Shown: positions 9,437 to 18,614, counted from the first letter of the stretch. The stretch: 64,000 nt of DNA from Planctomycetota bacterium (GCA_029259915.1 JAJDED010000021.1:27176-91175); one strand, 5' to 3'. The notes: generated from the sequence alone by a model not told the origin. Program-made: numbers and translations.

Positions 9437-10000
9437 CTAAGCCGAGCAGCATTTTTGGCAACTGCCGTTCTCGACCCGATTCCAAGGCATTTTCGACAGC
9501 ATCATGCCCATGCCGCAGGAGTCGGTCACGCCCGCAAACACGAGTCCAGTGCCAATGAAAGCGGGAATTGCCAAAAAGTAAGGATTCAACACAAACCCCA
9601 AAAGTGTGCCGAGAAAAACGAACGACCCGGCTGCAATGCGAACTTGTCGCTCCAAAGAAATAGGTCCCTTGCCGCGTACCACTTCAAGTCCGGCCTCCTC
9701 CCAAGCTTGCGTGCCTCCCTCCACACTAATCGCATTCTCAATTCCGGCCCCTAATAGTCTGCTACAAGCCATCGACGAACGGCTGCCGCTATTGCAGATG
9801 ACAGAAATAGTATGAAGGTCTCGACCATTGATCATTGCCTTCAACTGTTTCGGCTCAAGCGAGTCGAGAGGCATGTTGAGCGCCCCGGCAGCGTGAGCTG
9901 CGCTAAACTCCCCGGGACTGCGCACGTCGATCAGGATAGCTTCATCGCCATGACCTAACCGTTGGGCAACTTCCGCGGGACTAATCGTTGGAACCGACAT
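9437..10000 (-). CDS. Rhodanese-like membrane protein with DUF2892 domain (YgaP type)
   Basis: Predicted sulfurtransferase anchored in the inner membrane, 187 residues. The rhodanese domain occupies residues 1-105 with active cysteine Cys69 in VICNSGSRSS. Two hydrophobic helices (about 125-165) and the conserved tail CGMGMMLSKMPWN mark the DUF2892 part, as in E. coli YgaP. An AAGGAG ribosome binding site lies just upstream. It sits between the arsR-type gene and the CoA-disulfide reductase gene, with 59 and 37 bp gaps, indicating one operon for sulfane sulfur handling. Confidence 0.92.
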   Translation of the reverse strand: MSVPTISPAEVAQRLGHGDEAILIDVRSPGEFSAAHAAGALNMPLDSLEPKQLKAMINGRDLHTISVICNSGSRSSMACSRLLGAGIENAISVEGGTQAWEEAGLEVVRGKGPISLERQVRIAAGSFVFLGTLLGFVLNPYFLAIPAFIGTGLVFAGVTDSCGMGMMLSKMPWNRVENGSCQKCCSA

Positions 10001-10031
10001 GAAAAACTCCTTTTGAAATGTTCAAGGGTCT

Positions 10032-10046
10032 CGATATTACGATATT
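10032..10046. promoter_or_regulatory. Operator-like CGATATT direct repeat
   Basis: CGATATT occurs twice in a row separated by one base, between the regulator gene and the rhodanese gene. The same CGATAT word forms the inverted repeat upstream of the regulator gene, suggesting a second binding site for the ArsR protein. Confidence 0.5.
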
Positions 10047-10059
10047 TTCAGGAAAATTT

Positions 10060-10380
10060 TTAACCGGCAAACCGGCTTTCAATGCAGGCTAGAATGTTTG
10101 CCAAATGGGGCTCGACCACATAGTAGTAACGGCGCTGTCCATCTTTTTCGCTTTCCAGAAAACCACAACGCTGCATGGTTCGCAAGTGCTCCGACGCGAC
10201 ATGACTGGCAATCTCGCAAGACTCGGCCAGTTCTCCGACGGTGTACTTGTCTCGCAGCAACAATTGGATCATCCGCAGCCGATGCGGGTGGGCCAAGATT
10301 TTGAGGCATTCGGCCGCCTGCTGCAGGGCACCGCTGTTGAGCATGCCGGCTTTGCGTTGTTTCTTTTTGGTGATGGCCAT
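10060..10380 (-). CDS. ArsR-family winged-helix regulator, probably sulfur-responsive
   Basis: DNA-binding repressor of 106 residues with the ArsR/SmtB fold: LAHPHRLRMIQLLL then the recognition helix region SHVASEHLRTMQRCG and the wing DGQRRYYYV. The metal-binding ELCVCDL motif of arsenic sensors is absent. Cysteines are present at 24, 55, 71 and 98; residue 24 (first helix) and 98 (last helix) fall where the dimer helices pack in this family, so a thiol or persulfide switch as in BigR/SqrR is plausible, although the BigR Cys42 position is not a cysteine here. First gene of the operon with the rhodanese and CoA-disulfide reductase genes, which it presumably controls. Confidence 0.9.
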   Translation of the reverse strand: MAITKKKQRKAGMLNSGALQQAAECLKILAHPHRLRMIQLLLRDKYTVGELAESCEIASHVASEHLRTMQRCGFLESEKDGQRRYYYVVEPHLANILACIESRFAG

Positions 10381-10405
10381 GACGGCTCCCCTTTCTCTAT
10401 GTAAG

Positions 10406-10427
10406 TATATCGCGACATTTCGATATA
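10406..10427. promoter_or_regulatory. Inverted repeat operator upstream of the ArsR-type gene
   Basis: TATATCG and CGATATA form perfect 7-bp arms around an 8-base spacer, 26 bp before the start codon of the regulator. The position and size suit autoregulation by an ArsR dimer. Confidence 0.6.
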
Positions 10428-10511
10428 ATCAAGAGGATTTCTTTCGGTTTTTCTGTTTTTTTCTCGAATCCGCCCACTTGTGGCTTAGCTGAGGAAATAT
10501 GATTTGCGGCT

Positions 10512-11288
10512 CTAAGCGGCCATGGCACGGCGAGGAGCCTTGAAAACCTGGCCGTCAAAGTCGGTCATGCGAGCAAGCCCCATTTTGGCAACGGCCAGAC
10601 TTTTTTGGCTGGGCTCAGCCGGCATCTCATAAGATTTTGCCGTTTCACCCCACCGCCAAACGGTTGCATCCGGGGCTATGCCAATTCGTAGTCCCTGGCG
10701 ATGGGCACGAAAAAAGAACTCCACGCGCTCATCGTCAAGTAGCTCAGGATCCCAGCCTCCCAGGGCACGAACTTTGCTGGTGCGGGCCACGAAAAAATTC
10801 GCCGTCAAATCACACCAATTGTAGCCGTCGCCCTGAGAACGATAGCCCCGCCGCAGGGTAAGCCAATCACCTGCGATTTCGAGAGTCCCATGCTCTGGCT
10901 GCGGAAATCTCTGATCGAAAAATAGCCACTTTCGACGGCGCCCAATTAAATCGCCTGCGGCAAGATCAAGCTTGTCATCAACCACCAACTGCAATAACTG
11001 CTCGACATGCGCAGCCCGATGCAGCTCCGACTGGTCGTCCAGCAGCAAGAAGTAGGGAGTCGACACGCGTGCTAGCAAAGCATTCTGGCAAGCACTGCGA
11101 CCGGAATGGCTGGGCAACTGGAGGGACTCAACATTCTTCAGTGATTTGTGCTCGATGCTATCATCGGCCACCAAAATCCTTAGCTGCGGATAAAAGCGGC
11201 GTATGCTGCGTAACAGACGACGCAACGATTTCGGACGATCACAGGTACGGATAACAGCGGTCAGTTTAGCAAGATCAGCAGTTGCCAC
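10512..11288 (-). CDS. Glycosyltransferase family 2-like protein
   Basis: Predicted sugar transferase of 258 residues with a GT-A fold. It starts with the strand and loop AVIRTCDRPKSLRRLL and ILVADDS (nucleotide binding), then YFLLLDDQSE in place of the usual DxD metal site. GGWDPELLDDERVEFFFRAH resembles the GGFDE...EDxEF acceptor region of this family. A GTG start follows an AGGA site at correct distance; no ATG start is available. No neighbouring polysaccharide genes are seen, so donor and acceptor are unknown. Confidence 0.85.
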   Translation of the reverse strand: MATADLAKLTAVIRTCDRPKSLRRLLRSIRRFYPQLRILVADDSIEHKSLKNVESLQLPSHSGRSACQNALLARVSTPYFLLLDDQSELHRAAHVEQLLQLVVDDKLDLAAGDLIGRRRKWLFFDQRFPQPEHGTLEIAGDWLTLRRGYRSQGDGYNWCDLTANFFVARTSKVRALGGWDPELLDDERVEFFFRAHRQGLRIGIAPDATVWRWGETAKSYEMPAEPSQKSLAVAKMGLARMTDFDGQVFKAPRRAMAA

Positions 11289-11526
11289 GGCGATTCCTAG
11301 GACGCAACAGAAGAAAATAGTGAGACTTCTCTTCTTCCATCGCCTTTTTCTATCGCCTCAGTTCAAGAAAACCGCACCTCGCGCACCGTTGTATGTACTT
11401 CCGCCAATCTGCCAACGAGTTAATCTTTCCGCAGCTTACCGCGACCGACTGATCAGAAATACGGACTTGCACCTCAGCAACAGTCCCCCGCGAGGACGGG
11501 CAGCCGACCATCGATGCAGAATTGAT

Positions 11527-11901
11527 TCAAATTGCTGCAGCGTCCAAGATTTCTCGAACAACGTCGACCAGCTCTGTGCTGTGTGCATCTTTGGGAATCA
11601 CACGCTTCGCCCCGGCTGCCAGCGCTTCGTTGACCATATCGATTGTGGCGTGGGCCGTATGGAAAACAACACAAACACCGGCCCGCTGGCTCTTAATCGT
11701 CGCGAATAGATCCATCCCATCCATGTCGGGCATGCGGTAATCGAGGATGACCAACTCGTGCGATTCCTCGCCAAAGAGTTTCATAGCGCTTAAGGCGTCG
11801 TAGGCAGCGTCGACTTCGTACCCCTGATCGGTGAGCAAGCGCACAGTAATGAGGCAACTGTCACGCTCGTCGTCTACAACTAAAATCCGCGGATTGGGCA
11901 T
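11527..11901 (-). CDS. Response regulator, receiver domain only
   Basis: Single-domain CheY-like protein of 124 residues. The acidic pocket Asp10-Asp11, phosphorylation site Asp54 (VILDYRMPDMDG), switch Thr82 and Lys104 (IPKDA) are all present. With no output domain it must work through protein contacts or within a phosphorelay. The gene lies divergently, 237 bp from the sensor kinase, which is its likely partner. Confidence 0.95.
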   Translation of the reverse strand: MPNPRILVVDDERDSCLITVRLLTDQGYEVDAAYDALSAMKLFGEESHELVILDYRMPDMDGMDLFATIKSQRAGVCVVFHTAHATIDMVNEALAAGAKRVIPKDAHSTELVDVVREILDAAAI

Positions 11902-12138
11902 AACACTCTCCGGGTAGACGGAAGAAAAGTTTTGGGAGTAGTTGAGTCTTCACAAAAGCCCGGTGTAAAGTATAACAACATAAGTCTCTTGTGACAAGCA
12001 ACTTCGGGAAGTCCAATAAAGATCGCAGATGCTCGTCAGCGGGGGGTTTGGAGGAGCGGGGCGAGATTGAGGGCAAAAGGCTTGAAGTGGGAGTACTGCC
12101 TACTCAATCTTCCTATCAATTCACTCTGGACTTTTTGA

Positions 12139-13677
12139 ATGTCATCCCCTGATGTAGAGAACCAGCAAGAAACACCGAGGCATCGAGCATTACCCGGTGG
12201 ATTGTTGTTGGATCGGACGATCGTGTTGATCGCGCTGGTTTTTATTCTCATTCTTGTGATTCTGCAATGGCACCAATCGCAGCTTGAAGATCGTTTGGTG
12301 GAGTCAACTGCACAGGAAGAGGCGAGGCGCTATACAGAAGCGCTGACAGTATTTCGCACCCTTTACACACGCGAAGTTGTCGAAACGGTGCGCCATCAGG
12401 GCATCGAAGTTTCCCACGATTACGACCAAGGTGAAAAAAAAGGCAAGGCAATTCCACTGCCAGCCACGCTGAGCATGAAACTTGGCAATGAGATGGGGAA
12501 GCTCGAGTTGGATGGTCAAACGGCGCTCTACAGTGGCTATCCCTTCCCGTGGCGCGAACAGGACTGGATCCAGCGAGACCAGTTTGCTAAGGACGCATGG
12601 CAAGCCCTGACAAAAGATCCCATCAAGCCCTACCAGAGATTCGAACAGCGTAACGGGCGTTCCTGGCTACGCTACGCTACCGCCGACCGAATGCGCAAGT
12701 CCTGTGTCGATTGCCATAACAAGCATCCACAGTCGCCCAAGAATGATTGGAAATTGGGAGACGTGCGCGGGGTATTGGAAGTTAGTATTCCACTGGATGC
12801 TGCAATTTCTCAAGCCGAGCAGAATCTCCGCGAGTCGATAGTCTATAAGGTCGCGGTCGGGGGATTGGGTCTGGTTGTTCTAATCGCCGTTTTTGGCCAA
12901 CTGCGACGTACATCGTGGGAATTGGAGCAGCGAGTTAAAGAACGCACATCCGAACTAGATGTCGCGAATAAAGCGCTGGAACACAGCAACATCGAACTAC
13001 AGCACTTTGCTTCGATCGCGTCCCACGATTTGAAATCTCCGCTGCACGGAATCGCCAGCTTCGCCCAGTTTCTCCAAAAGGATTATCAAGGGCAACTCGA
13101 TGAAAAAGCTAACGACTATATCGATCGAATCGTACAAGGCTCCAAGCGTATGGGGCAATTGATCAACGAACTGCTCGCCTATTCGGCCGTAGAGTCTCAA
13201 ACCGCAACATTTTCCCTGACGTGTTTGAATAGCGCATTTGACGACGTGGTTGAGATACTCCAAGCAACCATTGAGGAAACTGGCGCAGAAGTGACACGCG
13301 AGGCGCTGCCACAGGTTGAAGTCGATTGCTCTCAAGTGACCGAGCTCTTGTTAAACCTGATAAGCAACGCACTAAAGTACCGGGGCGACGTCCCGCCGCG
13401 TGTCCACGTTTCGGCAAGCAAGGAAGACGGCGTCTGGACCATTGCCGTGCGGGACAACGGCATTGGTATCGCTGCAAAAAATCACGAGCGGGCTTTTGAA
13501 GTCTTCCGTCGCTTAAACCCCCCGGACAAATTCCCCGGCACAGGCATTGGTCTGGCACTGTGCCGTCGAATCGTCCGAAGGCACGGCGGAACAATTTGGA
13601 TCGAGTCGGAATTGGGCGAGGGAACCACGTTTTTCTTCACGCTCCCAGAAGCTGCATCCGAGCAGCATGAATCCTAG
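12139..13677 (+). CDS. Sensor histidine kinase with CxxCH (DUF3365-type) sensor domain
   Basis: Membrane sensor kinase of 512 residues. A transmembrane helix at about 28-44 is followed by an extracytoplasmic domain of the DUF3365/Tll0287 type carrying a covalent heme motif CVDCH (189-193), a second transmembrane helix (about 235-253), a short coiled coil, a HisKA domain with His296 in SHDLKSPLHG, and a HATPase domain with NLISNALKY, DNGIGI and GTGIGLALC. Heme-c sensing suggests response to redox state, oxygen or NO (inference). The divergent receiver protein is the probable output. Confidence 0.93.
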   Translation: MSSPDVENQQETPRHRALPGGLLLDRTIVLIALVFILILVILQWHQSQLEDRLVESTAQEEARRYTEALTVFRTLYTREVVETVRHQGIEVSHDYDQGEKKGKAIPLPATLSMKLGNEMGKLELDGQTALYSGYPFPWREQDWIQRDQFAKDAWQALTKDPIKPYQRFEQRNGRSWLRYATADRMRKSCVDCHNKHPQSPKNDWKLGDVRGVLEVSIPLDAAISQAEQNLRESIVYKVAVGGLGLVVLIAVFGQLRRTSWELEQRVKERTSELDVANKALEHSNIELQHFASIASHDLKSPLHGIASFAQFLQKDYQGQLDEKANDYIDRIVQGSKRMGQLINELLAYSAVESQTATFSLTCLNSAFDDVVEILQATIEETGAEVTREALPQVEVDCSQVTELLLNLISNALKYRGDVPPRVHVSASKEDGVWTIAVRDNGIGIAAKNHERAFEVFRRLNPPDKFPGTGIGLALCRRIVRRHGGTIWIESELGEGTTFFFTLPEAASEQHES

Positions 13678-13720
13678 GCATCGCGCACCGTGAGGCCAAG
13701 TGTCTGTTGCAAAGTATGCG

Positions 13721-14332
13721 CTATTTCCCAAACCGGTCGAACACTACGACTTCGTCCTTGGATAACTGCCCCCCGCGGGGTCTTGCGGGCTTATCCGCCT
13801 TGCCGATAACCAGCATCATGCCAATTGCGTGATCGGCCGGCAGTTGAATGATTTTTGCAACCTGCTCGGCGTCGAAGCCGATCATCGGATTCGAGTCGTA
13901 TCCCATTGCCTTGGCAGCAAGCATCAACGTTTGCGCTGCGATTCCACAGGAGCGCATCACTTCGTCGCGTTGAACCTGCTCGCCGGCGCTTTCATAAAAT
14001 TGTCCAAGCACGGATGCCAACGATTGCTGCACTTCGGACGGCGCATTGCACCAATACCGCTCGGGCTGCTTGGCCCAAGCCTTTACGTCTCCACAGAGCA
14101 CAAACAACAACTGGGCGTCGGTCACCTGGGCTTGGTCCCACGCGGCTGCGCGCAGCGCTTTGCGCTGCCCTGGATCGCGCACCACTACGAAACGCCAATT
14201 TTGAATGTTGAACGACGTGGGGGATAGTAGCGCCAGATCCAACAGACGCTCGATGTCTTCTGCTGGCATCTCAAAACTTGTGTCGTAGTGCTTCACACTG
14301 CGACGCTCTTCGATGGCGTTTAAAGTATCCAC
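13721..14332 (-). CDS. Nitroreductase-family FMN oxidoreductase
   Basis: Predicted FMN-dependent NAD(P)H oxidoreductase of 203 residues. AIEERRSVKHYD near the N-terminus and SPTSFNIQNWRF are the usual FMN-phosphate and flavin contacts, and AKAMGYDSNPMIGFD is the C-terminal family block. I chose the GTG start preceded by AAGGA; an upstream GTG would add 13 residues without a ribosome binding site. It lies 48 bp downstream of the MoxR-like ATPase gene on the same strand and may share its transcript. Substrate unknown. Confidence 0.9.
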   Translation of the reverse strand: MDTLNAIEERRSVKHYDTSFEMPAEDIERLLDLALLSPTSFNIQNWRFVVVRDPGQRKALRAAAWDQAQVTDAQLLFVLCGDVKAWAKQPERYWCNAPSEVQQSLASVLGQFYESAGEQVQRDEVMRSCGIAAQTLMLAAKAMGYDSNPMIGFDAEQVAKIIQLPADHAIGMMLVIGKADKPARPRGGQLSKDEVVVFDRFGK

Positions 14333-14380
14333 AGCGGGTTTCCTTTTCTGACAAAGACAAATAAATCGCACCGTGGCGAT

Positions 14381-15844
14381 TCACAGTTCGTAAACAATTC
14401 GTCCATGTTGCTGACTGCGGCTGATGCGGTCGGTGGCATAAAGACCAGCCAGGACGAACTCGATACAGGATGCCCGTACCGCTTTGTCGCGGCTGGCATT
14501 TACTTCAAATGCTTTGTCCCAAACAGGCGGGACGCGTTCCAGCAGCTTGGCATAATGCGAAGAAGGCAACATGTCGCCCACTTCGATTTTTACGCCCTGC
14601 GAAAAGATCTGGGCGATCTCAGGCAGCCCATGCCGGTCGACATATTCATCGAAAACGGTGGCAATCGCTTCGGCCAACACCGCGTCGAGCACCTGTCGCT
14701 CGCTCATCTGATGGGTGCCCATCATGTCGAGTTCTAATTTCCCGAGCGAAGAGGCGTAAATATGACCCAAATCGCTAATCCGCGGGACTGCCGGTCGTTC
14801 GCCCAAAACGGCGGCCCGCTGGCGCGCCGACGCAACCATCGTACGATAGTTGGCAATGGAAAGCCGGGCACTCACCCCCGATTCGTGATCGATGTATTTC
14901 GATTCGCGCGCTGCCCGGCTGATTTCCTCAACCAATTCTTTCATAAAATAGGGGACCACCACCTGAGGCGATTGCGGATTCCCCGGTTCCTTCATTCCGC
15001 AATCCGAATTCCGCAATTCGCACTCCTCCCCCGTTTCTTGCTCAAGAATCAACACCCCCTGTTCACGGTCCATGGGATAGTGGGTGTGGATCAGCGAACC
15101 AATGCGATCTTTTAGCTGCGGTATGACTTTCCCGCTGCGGTTGTACGTGGCTGGGTTCGCGCTAAAGAGTATCAAAACGTCGAGATCAAACTTTACGGGA
15201 TAACCGCGGATTTGGACGTCGCGCTCTTCCAAGATATTGAACAGCCCGACCTGCACAAGTTCGTCAAGTTCGGGGAGTTCGTTCATCGCGAAGATTCCGC
15301 GATGTAGCCGGGGAATCAGTCCGAAGTGGAGCGCGTCCTCGGCGCTCATGCTCACGCCCGAAGCCAATTTGGCGGGATCGATTTCGCCGATGATGTCAGC
15401 AAACTTGGTTCCGGGTGCCAGCCGCTCGGCATAGCGCTGGTCGCGGGGCCACCAGGCGATCGGAACATCTTCCGGCAACCGGTTGGCAACTAGATCGCGG
15501 CCCCGCTTGGTGATTGGCTTCAGCGGGTCGTCGTGCAGCGGAATTGCCGGATCGGCCAGAAAGGGGATCGCTTCGTCGAGAAAACTGACCAGCAGTCGCA
15601 TTAGGCGGCTCTTGGCTTGGCCTTTTTCTCCCAGGAAAAGCATATCGTGCTGCGCTAACAGAGCGATGTTCAACTCCGGAATCACCGTGCTATCGTAACC
15701 GATGATTCCCGGATAGAGTTCTTCGCCAGCCTGCAACTTCGCTAAAAAGTTGTCGTGGACTTCCTGTTTTACCGATTTGCTCTTCCAGCCAATCTCGTGC
15801 AATTCGGCGAGCGTTGTCGGGGCATCCGCTAAGGTGAAAGTCAT
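14381..15844 (-). CDS. MoxR/ChlI-like AAA+ ATPase with a repeat-derived insertion
   Basis: Cytoplasmic AAA+ ATPase of 487 residues resembling magnesium-chelatase subunit I and MoxR proteins, which remodel partner complexes with VWA-domain proteins. The Walker A loop is GEKGQAKS (about 72-79); [10 protein letters not shown] is the Walker B/sensor region and [23 protein letters not shown] the sensor-1 segment. The start at [11 protein letters not shown] fits the family better than an ATG 35 codons upstream, whose extra residues have no homology signature. A roughly 20-residue segment between LEQETGEE and [10 protein letters not shown] is encoded by hairpin repeat sequence and looks inserted in frame. 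No VWA partner is in the window. Confidence 0.87.
   Translation of the reverse strand: MTFTLADAPTTLAELHEIGWKSKSVKQEVHDNFLAKLQAGEELYPGIIGYDSTVIPELNIALLAQHDMLFLGEKGQAKSRLMRLLVSFLDEAIPFLADPAIPLHDDPLKPITKRGRDLVANRLPEDVPIAWWPRDQRYAERLAPGTKFADIIGEIDPAKLASGVSMSAEDALHFGLIPRLHRGIFAMNELPELDELVQVGLFNILEERDVQIRGYPVKFDLDVLILFSANPATYNRSGKVIPQLKDRIGSLIHTHYPMDREQGVLILEQETGEECELRNSDCGMKEPGNPQSPQVVVPYFMKELVEEISRAARESKYIDHESGVSARLSIANYRTMVASARQRAAVLGERPAVPRISDLGHIYASSLGKLELDMMGTHQMSERQVLDAVLAEAIATVFDEYVDRHGLPEIAQIFSQGVKIEVGDMLPSSHYAKLLERVPPVWDKAFEVNASRDKAVRASCIEFVLAGLYATDRISRSQQHGRIVYEL
14970..15022. repeat. Hairpin repeat inserted in frame inside the ATPase gene
   Basis: GATTGCGGA and TCCGCAATC form perfect 9-bp arms, followed by the echo CCGAATTCCGCAATTCG. 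The low-complexity wording is like the intergenic repeats of this genome, and it adds about 20 residues (around [13 protein letters not shown]) to the encoded protein. Confidence 0.7.
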
Positions 15845-15975
15845 CACGGGTTCTCTGTGCAAGCATTGGCGAAAAGCAGGAAATAGACCTCGATTATAGC
15901 GCCTTGGGGCCACTTGCCAAGCAAGTCGTCGGATTGGCGTTGTCGGCATTCCTAGGCAAGCCTAAAGTTTCGGCT

Positions 15976-16686
15976 ATGTTTCGACCATTTCGCAAACTAT
16001 TTCGGCCAGGATTTCGCGTTCCAGGTAGACTTGTGACGAAGACGCCCCGGGTCGTTCTCTTGGCCTCGGGATGCGAGCAGCGTTGGGAAGCGATCCAGCA
16101 CAAGCAACTTGTCGATGTGCATGGTGAGCCGCTAATTTTGCGAACGATGCGTCAAGTTGCCCAGCGGTGGAATACGCGGCCCGTGGTCGTCACCCACCAC
16201 CCTCGGATCATCGATGCTGTTGGCGATCAGGCCGATGTGTTGTCGCTGGATTCCACCGAACGACGCTGGACCGTCGAAACGGCACTGCACAGCCGCGATT
16301 GTTGGGGGGACCCGACGTTGATTTTGGCCGGCGATGTTTATTGGACCGATGCAGCGCTCGACGCCGCTTGTGATTTGAACACCGGCGGACCGGTGCGCTA
16401 TCTGGTAACCACTTGTTCGGTAGGCGACGACATTCTCGGGATTTGGTTTCGTCGGCGCCATCGTCATCGCGTTGCCCGAGCGCTGCACCATGCGATCTGC
16501 CATGCAAGACTTCGTGGCGGAGGTGGCAAACTTTGGCAGTCGTACCGATCGCTGTGTGGTTTTCCGCTAGTGCGTCATCGATTGGAAGACGTACACTGCG
16601 TGCGAATCGATGACGAGACGACCGACTTCGACACACTGCAAGATTATCAAAAGTTTCTCCGCCAGAAGCAGTCCCACGCGGCGTGA
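15976..16686 (+). CDS. Nucleotidyltransferase-like protein
   Basis: Predicted NTP-transferase-fold protein of about 236 residues. The segment VVLLASGCEQRW...KQLVDVHGEPLILRTMRQV copies the layout of sugar-nucleotide transferases (G-x-G-x-R then K-x-L-x-x-V-x-G-x-P-x-L), and LILAGDVYW matches the metal-binding strand. The first loop reads SGCEQRW rather than the usual AGxGxR, so activity is uncertain. Start is unclear: ATGs at 15904 and 15976 and a GTG at 16030 are all in frame, none with a strong ribosome binding site. Divergent from the ATPase gene. Confidence 0.7.
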   Translation: MFRPFRKLFRPGFRVPGRLVTKTPRVVLLASGCEQRWEAIQHKQLVDVHGEPLILRTMRQVAQRWNTRPVVVTHHPRIIDAVGDQADVLSLDSTERRWTVETALHSRDCWGDPTLILAGDVYWTDAALDAACDLNTGGPVRYLVTTCSVGDDILGIWFRRRHRHRVARALHHAICHARLRGGGGKLWQSYRSLCGFPLVRHRLEDVHCVRIDDETTDFDTLQDYQKFLRQKQSHAA

Positions 16687-16704
16687 GATTCGTTTGAATT
16701 TTCT

Positions 16705-16738
16705 GCTAAACCGCAAGCGGCAGCGATTGCGGTTTAGC
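16705..16738. terminator. Hairpin between convergent genes
   Basis: GCTAAACCGCAA and TTGCGGTTTAGC form a perfect 12-bp stem with a 10-base loop between two convergent genes; the right arm includes the stop codon of the TPR gene. A short T run precedes it on the left, so it may end transcripts on either strand. A related single arm, CCGCTTGCGGTTTAGCGA, lies at about 23531. Confidence 0.55.
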
Positions 16739-17633
16739 GACGAATAACGCCGTCCGCGCGAGGTGCGCCACTTTCTACCAATTGAGCGAGTAGCAACTGG
16801 CTTTGTTGATGTTCGCCATCGACTGCCAGTGCTTGCCGCACCGCGTTGGCTGCTGCGGAAACGCTTCCCGCTGCCTGCTCCGCTAATGCCAATTGGTAAA
16901 GCAAGTCGGCCTGCGGAGTTCCCCGCAAACTGGCAGCAGCCAAGCTCTCGACGGCATCCTGGGGGCGATCCACGTTTTGGTAAGCAAGCCCTTCAAGCCA
17001 CAACACACGCTGCGGTTCTTCGCCGGGCGGGTAGATGTCGAGCAAATGATGCAAAGTGGTCAAACACCGTTGGGGCCGACCGGTGGCGTATTGAATTTCG
17101 GCGACTGCCAACAAAACATCAGCCGAATGCGGACTGTAGCGCAACGATTGCTGAAGATCGGCTAAAGCCGTTTCGACATTTCCCTGCTGTCGATAAATAT
17201 TCCCGCGCAAAGCCCACGCACCGGCCAATGTTGGGTCGAGCGATATTGCCTGTTCTGCTCGTTCCATAGCCCGATCGACGGCCCCCACTTCTAATAGCAT
17301 TTCGCCGTTGCGGACCACAGTCGGCGCATGCCGCGGGTCGAGTCGCACTGCCGCCTCCATGTGGACCACCGCTAGTCGATGGTCGCCCTTTTGCCAAAGC
17401 ACTTCGGCCAGATGACGGTGGGCATCCAAATCGGCTGGGCTGGTGGCAACTGCCTTAGTCAGCAGAGTATGGGCTTCGTCCCACCGTCCCATCTCCATGG
17501 CTGCCACGCCATCACGCGAAAGTTGTCGACACTCCGCCATCGACTCCGGCACGATTTTCTGCTTGCGCAGCGTAGCGCAACCGCTCAAGATGAGAGCAGC
17601 AAGCACCCAGCCAATGAGAGGTGCGCGAAGCAT
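16734..17633 (-). CDS. TPR-repeat lipoprotein
   Basis: Predicted lipid-anchored envelope protein of 299 residues. The start at MLRAPLIGW gives a compact signal peptide ending in the lipobox LILSGC (Cys at about 19); a GTG 29 codons upstream is the alternative. From about residue 35 the chain is a run of roughly six tetratricopeptide repeats (for example GRWDEAHTLLTKAVATSP and GNVETALADLQQSLRYSP), which act as protein-binding scaffolds. Its partner is unknown. Confidence 0.85.
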   Translation of the reverse strand: MLRAPLIGWVLAALILSGCATLRKQKIVPESMAECRQLSRDGVAAMEMGRWDEAHTLLTKAVATSPADLDAHRHLAEVLWQKGDHRLAVVHMEAAVRLDPRHAPTVVRNGEMLLEVGAVDRAMERAEQAISLDPTLAGAWALRGNIYRQQGNVETALADLQQSLRYSPHSADVLLAVAEIQYATGRPQRCLTTLHHLLDIYPPGEEPQRVLWLEGLAYQNVDRPQDAVESLAAASLRGTPQADLLYQLALAEQAAGSVSAAANAVRQALAVDGEHQQSQLLLAQLVESGAPRADGVIRR

Positions 17634-17805
17634 CGACAGGCGAGCTGAGTGAAACACGGGCTTGACCAAGCAGAGAACGAGAAACAAACCGCCGGAGAGT
17701 ATCAATACTACCGCTTCCACCGCAACTGCATTGCGAAGCCCCCGCCGCCTGTGTTAGGCTGATTTATTGCTAGCTAAGTTCTTGTTTTGTAATCAGGAAG
17801 GAAAA

Positions 17806-18243
17806 ATGCCTGCAGTTTTTGATCAACTTGGTCTTCGATTCGAATATCCAGAAAACTGGACACTCGACGAACAGACGCTTGAATCGACGTTTTCTGCCGA
17901 GGAACAGGTAATCGTTTCCAGTCCCGAGACGGCCTTCTGGCAGTTGTGCAAGCACCCGCCGCAGACGGATTTGGAACCCCTGTTCGACGAGGCACTCAGC
18001 GCCCTGCGGTCGGAGTACCAGCAGATTGAGGTGGAACCCACGAACGATTCATTCGATGGCACGGTGATCGAAGGCTTCAATGTGAGTTTCTATTGCCTCG
18101 ATTTCACGAACACCGCCTGGCTGCGCGGCTTCAAAACTCCCGAGGCAACCTATCTGCTACTCTGTCAGGCAGAAGATCGGGAGTTCCAGACCGTGGGCCC
18201 CGTGTTTCTCGCCATGCTGGCCAGTGTGCTGCGGAATTTGTAG
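17806..18243 (+). CDS. Conserved hypothetical protein, possible PsbP/DcrB-like fold
   Basis: Small soluble protein of 145 residues without signal peptide. The ATG follows a strong AGGAAGG ribosome binding site; the longer frame upstream has none. The opening LGLRFEYPENWTLDE, followed by a region ending in a hydrophobic helix (VFLAMLASVLRNL), resembles the PsbP/DcrB/Mog1-like alpha-beta fold, but I cannot assign a function. It is followed by a long untranslated stretch and a terminator that may end its transcript. Confidence 0.75.
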   Translation: MPAVFDQLGLRFEYPENWTLDEQTLESTFSAEEQVIVSSPETAFWQLCKHPPQTDLEPLFDEALSALRSEYQQIEVEPTNDSFDGTVIEGFNVSFYCLDFTNTAWLRGFKTPEATYLLLCQAEDREFQTVGPVFLAMLASVLRNL

Positions 18244-18614
18244 CAATTCCCGATTGGCGGGACATTTGAAACCCGGCTTGGAAGTGTAATTCCTACATTT
18301 CCGTATTCCTGGCGGGTACCCTGACAGGAGCTTTTATCGCTACATTGGCAGGCCTGTTCGCCGTTTGACAGCAAGTTTTCCTACTTTGGCACGCCAAGTG
18401 CGTTATCCCCTAACAGTCCGCCAGGCACGCCAGTTTTGTCCGGTTCACCTTCCCGCTCCTTAGGTGAACCACGCAAAGACCCAGGGCCGATGGCCTCGCA
18501 ATCCTCGCCGAAGTGCGTCAGTGTACGACGCTAGATCCCGACACGGGCAAGTGCGAGTGGGACAAAAAAGAGTTGGTTTCCTGAGCCTCCTTAGCCGGGA
18601 AAACCTCGGCACAA
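18244..18614 (+). ncRNA. Possible structured RNA or long 3' UTR
   Basis: About 370 bases with no plausible coding sequence, ending in a strong terminator. It contains a perfect 8-bp hairpin GGTTCACC/GGTGAACC (18442-18470) followed by ACGCAAAGACCCAGGGCC, and a second small hairpin TTGGCACGCCAA. I could not match it to 6S, SRP, RNase P or tmRNA. It may be an unknown small RNA, the 3' UTR of the upstream gene or a leader controlling rpmE by attenuation. Confidence 0.3.

Noticed and set aside
18442..18500. c-di-GMP (GEMM) riboswitch resemblance
   Set aside because: ACGCAAAG after a hairpin recalls GEMM, but the upstream core segment and the tetraloop receptor are missing.
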